Assembly (NCBI RefSeq): GCF_041146795.1
Contig: NC_135177.1
Coordinates: 37,965,060 to 38,029,059, forward strand
DNA: 64,000 bases
DNA from: Maylandia zebra
Lineage: Eukaryota; Chordata; Actinopteri; Cichliformes; Cichlidae
Direction: 5' to 3'
Shown one piece after another: positions 63,123 through 64,000 of the stretch. A program made the translations under genes and the position numbers. The notes under the pieces are model-generated. The model was not told the DNA's origin, did no database searches, and saw only the letters and a list, made by a program, of their open reading frames with translations. Position 1 is the stretch's first letter, and each line of letters opens with the position of its first letter.

Positions 63123-64000
63123 TGATCTGGTTGCTTATTGAAGAACAGTCCCCAAACTCAGCGTCTCACCCTCACTGTGAGGAGGTCATCTTAAATGTGC
63201 GGCTCCACCAAATAAACGTGCTCAAAGCCGCAGCCGCTGACGTCAGAGGTTGTGGGAGGGGCTACAGCACAGATGTTCCTCCCACAGAAGCTGTGTTTGC
63301 TTCTCAGGCAGGACAAACAGCGTCTCTCTGCTGTGGTGTGGGTGCTTCCTGTGTCTGGCCTCAGGGGGCAGTACTGAGCTCAGATTACACCCCACGTTAA
63401 TGGTTAGCGCCGCTGACTCACAGCAACGAGGTTCCAGGTTCAAACCTGCTGGCTAGCCTTAGCCTCACCATCTTAGCAGGGCGGCGCCCTGTCCAGGTGC
63501 CCCTCCTCCAGTGACAGCAGGGACAGGAAATGAAGATGATGAATGCAGGGCCACATAAAAGTGAAGAAGAGGCAGCATGGTGAACGTCAGCGTGGAGAGA
63601 CAAACTGCTCGGAGTACCAGCGGGACGACGGCGAAAAACTCTTTTTCCAGGACCGGAAAGCAGGACACTTTTGATCCGAGTGTGAGGAGAGTCCGGGTCC
63701 GCGTGTCCCTCCGTTCCCGTGTCACTTCCTCCCGTCCGACAGTCCCAATCCATCCAAAGTCCTTCTGCTCGGAGATGAGAAGCAGCAAGGAGGCGGGGAG
63801 CGCTCGAGTGAGTCCTCCTTTCCTTCAAGCTGTGCTCCCTTCTGTCCTTTCCTCGTCCCCTCATCTGTAGCGGTGTTACCCCTTATTCACTCCTCAGTTC
63901 CTTTCCTCGTTTATCCATCCTCTCCTGTCGTCCTCCTGTTGACAGTGCTTTGTCATTGGCTGTCGCTCTCTCCCAGCAGCCAATAGGTGGTCATCTTCCC
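63123..64000. other. Right edge of window, nothing firm
   Basis: No host gene recognised. A short block at about 63399-63456 ('atggttagcgccgctgactc' to a B-box-like GGTTCAAACC) resembles an abundant fish tRNA-like repeat. The remaining open frames have no known domain. Confidence 0.4.

Noticed and set aside
63577..63870. Arg/Ser-rich protein at the right edge
   Set aside because: No domain, overlapping frames on the other strand, and no splice context.

Overview
This window is ray-finned fish (teleost, probably percomorph or cichlid-like) nuclear DNA. Evidence: two vertebrate genes with canonical GT-AG introns, long TA and CA microsatellites, and a typical fish transposon load (Tc1/Passport-like, hAT, piggyBac, Penelope-like, CR1/L2/Rex1-type and R4/Dong-like LINEs, tRNA-derived SINEs). 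Nothing bacterial or viral was seen.

Two host genes are supported. kcnv1 (Kv8.1, a silent potassium-channel subunit) lies on the minus strand with three coding exons between 24577 and 15428. They join in frame to 497 residues. dek (the SAP-domain chromatin protein DEK) lies on the plus strand, with a GC-rich promoter and noncoding first exon near 36180-36382, eleven coding exons from 37217 to 50777 (429 residues), and a 3' UTR to about 51090. The genes are divergent, with start codons about 12.6 kb apart. I see no functional link between them.

Layout: 1-15.2 kb is repeat-rich with no recognised host gene (Penelope fragment at the left edge, LINE remnants, SINEs, and a region with tRNA-like modules). 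15.4-24.6 kb is kcnv1; its intron 2 carries an R4/Dong-like LINE and a frameshifted Passport-like Tc1 element separated by a TA array, and intron 1 carries a hAT element. 25.5-27.4 kb is a decayed piggyBac element with a hAT MITE and a Penelope tail inside it. 29.97-32.64 kb is a 13-bp minisatellite containing two consecutive copies of a 740-bp block that look identical. 36.2-51.1 kb is dek; its 8.5-kb intron 8 holds a SINE split by a 6.2-kb nest of LINE, Penelope and hAT sequence. 52.4-64 kb is intergenic and holds a Harbinger-like element with a hAT inside, a three-level nest of hAT-type elements, and a 1.6-kb element encoding a THAP zinc finger.

The best new material is in the nested elements, where matching target-site duplications give the order of insertion: the split SINE in dek intron 8, the triple nest at 57.7-60.8 kb, the THAP element at 61.5-63.1 kb, and the 740-bp repeat-of-repeats. 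All alignments were made by eye. Family names rest on recognised motifs and not on a database search.
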